This document shows, one piece after another, positions 61,961 to 64,000 of a stretch of 64,000 nucleotides of DNA. How positions within the stretch are numbered: the stretch's first letter is position 1; every line of letters starts with the position of its first letter. The notes under the pieces were generated by a model, which was not told the DNA's origin, did not search any database, and saw only the letters and a list, made by a program, of their open reading frames with translations. The stretch is from Oenanthe sinensis. Taxonomy: Eukaryota; Streptophyta; Magnoliopsida; Apiales; Apiaceae. The position numbers were made by a program, and so were the translations under genes. The DNA is taken from contig CM053810.1 in assembly GCA_028671895.1 (NCBI GenBank), positions 67,519,501 through 67,583,500 on the forward strand, given 5' to 3'.

Positions 61961-64000
61961 AACCAACCTTGTAACATGCTTAACCCGATAGTTCTAGTGA
62001 ATTCGATCTTTTCGGACGCTATATGCATTCAATGATACAGTATTATGTTTGTTTAGTTGAAAATAGAAGGGACAAGTGACATATTTCAGTTAGTTGTGGT
62101 TTGGGGTTAGTTAAAGATAAACAAGGGGCCATGTCCTAGTATTATCCGCATATAAAAATGACAGTTAGACCGAGTGCAGGAAGCCCAGAACGTATGCTTC
62201 TTGAAAGGGAAAAAAGCAATGGCTAGCAGAAGTGGTTGGATCAAAGCCCAACCCAAAAATCTTATATATTAGGCTCTGATTTTCATAAACGAGAGGACAA
62301 ATATTGAGAATGTTTTCATTTCGCCTTCAATTTTAAATTTTAATAACAATTTTAGAATACTTCCCCTTGTACTCATCTTCTGAGTTTCTTTAAACAATAA
62401 TATTTCTATTATTTTTAAAGTCCTGTTTCCTCTTCTTGTCTCGCATAATTTGAAAGCACCCGAGACAAAGTTTAATGACTCTATTAATATCATAAATCTA
62501 TTACAATACTGTACTGTACTTTGTGGTGGTGTTTGTGAATCATAAATTTCAATCAACAAGTGATCTTGCTAACCAACCTAACTTGTGGTACAAAGGGCAA
62601 TCTGCCTTAAAGCTGAGGGTACGTAGAAAACAGGGGTCCAATAATTCTGGAGCCAATGACTCATCACTCTTCGTGTTCATGTTTTTAACTAAAATCATTT
62701 CAACCACAATTTTCTCATAAGCTAAGAGTAAATAGCAATGTTTAATCCATGTCATGTTGATAGCGAATTAATTGCTTATTCTAGATGGTTACACTCTCCT
62801 AGTTTTTTCTTGGTGTGGGAACTATACCACTTTAATGAAGACCACTATTTCAACTGTATTTTTAACTTGCAAGAATATGGTTCACTATTAGCTAATCAGT
62901 ATTAATATTATTATCACTTTAATTTAAATATTTAAGCATAAAAAAATTTACGAGACAATCTAGTAGCAAAGACGTATTCTCGATATTTAAACAAATTTAA
63001 GGTGGATTCTCATTTGTTCTCCTTGACATTCAAAAAATTACAAGTGGATAAGTTTACTCATTTTTGTTTTATTCTTCTTCTACTAGATTTGAACTTCTAC
63101 CTGCTAAATTATCAAGGGAAAATGAGTATTGCTTGGCATCGAGCTCATTATTTCTTGAGATAAGATATTCATGCATCGACTTTAAGCATCTTTTATCAAA
63201 ATTTGTTTTAGCATATCTAGTTAAAGTTTGTTTTCGTGTAAAATATGCATGTTGGGATATTTATTTAGATAAGGTGTTGTAGTAAAAATAATTATGCTAT
63301 TCTCTAGGCATCACTCTAAAAATCTAGCACTAGTGGTAGATTGTCATGCTCTTTGCCCACAAGGTCCCTCGATAATGTTATTAAAATCTTTAATACTATG
63401 ATAAATTATCATGGCAGAGTCAGACTGGAGATGATATGCAAAAATCCAAATAAAATATATATCCAAGCAGCTCAATTTTACACCAGACTATGCATGAGCC
63501 AAAAGTTTGGATGATTGGTCTAGCCATTTACACTGTATTAATAATATTAGAGACAGGCTGGTTTGGTATGGCCCCATTACCCAAGTTCAGTGTCAATGTT
63601 TCATGTTTGCTAGTGCCTAGTAATCTTCTTGCCCTTAAATTCTTATTCATAACTTCATTATATGAAATATTTCTGGGCTGTCTTTGATTTTATTATGACA
63701 TATGTAGTAGGCCTAGTTGTCACAAAAAAACATTTTTTTTATGATGCAGAAAAAGCACAAGGTTCATGACTTTAAAAGTAAATCTTTATTCCCTTTCATT
63801 TTAAAGCTTAGAGCACGTTGTAGTATTAGGATTACAGTAAAGAAGTGTGTGTGTGTGTGTGTGTGTGTGTAAATCAGCTCCCAACTATCTCTGCAGGACG
63901 ACCCACCACATTAATGAATTATATACATTTCAATCCTCAAGGAAAAACACCATGTGCAAGCAGTCCAGCAGCATTACTATATTTTTTCCTTCTACAGTAG
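61961..64000. other. 2-kb right-hand end without recognised genes
   Basis: Several short open frames have no recognisable content. A GT microsatellite lies at 63846-63871. Nothing else that I can support. Confidence 0.4.
63846..63871 (+). repeat. (GT)n microsatellite
   Basis: About thirteen GT dinucleotides without interruption. Confidence 0.95.

Noticed and set aside
62269..62755. Several 65-96-codon frames on both strands
   Set aside because: No domain and no matching splice structure; treated as random.
63490..63687. 65-codon hydrophobic frame near the right edge
   Set aside because: No splice partners, family or promoter evident.

Overview
This is a nuclear segment from a flowering plant, most likely a eudicot. 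The evidence is AT-rich intergenic DNA, many short exons with GT-AG introns, plant-only families (GRAS, plastid bS21, DUF7950, a peroxisomal 4CL-like ligase), the plant snRNA upstream element TCCCACATCG, and many plant-type MITEs. I cannot name the species from sequence alone. Apart from three small RNA genes, everything expressed appears to be an ordinary, independently transcribed nuclear gene. There are no operons.

Layout. A frameshifted kelch-like gene fragment runs off the left edge (1-579, minus). A nine-exon C2H2-type finger protein with a signal peptide and a membrane helix lies at 1274-4707 (plus). The Elongator catalytic subunit ELP3 fills 6368-12298 (minus, nine exons) and carries a hAT MITE and a Stowaway MITE in its introns. 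From 12.4 to 15.4 kb there are nested transposons, including a hAT deletion derivative inserted into an older RNase H-like remnant. Plastid ribosomal protein bS21 (15863-18648, plus) and an ABC1/UbiB-type atypical kinase (19993-25041, plus, twelve exons) follow. After them come a small unrecognised gene (25946-26699, plus), a GRAS regulator (27266-28828, minus) and a DUF7950 protein (31205-32029, minus).

From 32 to 41.8 kb the window holds mostly transposon debris: Helitron ends, hAT elements with exact 8-bp target duplications, Stowaway and Harbinger MITEs. A peroxisomal 4CL-like acyl-CoA ligase (41850-44689, minus) and mitochondrial pyruvate carrier MPC1 (46615-47894, minus) come next. They are followed by a broken phosphoethanolamine N-methyltransferase copy near 50.1 kb and a CACTA-like end. 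Three MITEs stack immediately upstream of an aspartyl aminopeptidase gene (53364-58719, plus, eleven exons).

The most distinctive region is 59.1-61.4 kb. It holds three U1 snRNA genes in tandem, each with its own USE and TATA box. The first has an altered 5'-splice-site recognition end, and an orphan USE lies beyond the third. The last 2.6 kb shows no gene I can support. The protein genes do not form a pathway; they serve translation-related modification, plastid translation, mitochondrial and peroxisomal metabolism, and proteolysis. I did not find a clearly new multi-gene system. The U1 cluster with one divergent copy is the best lead.
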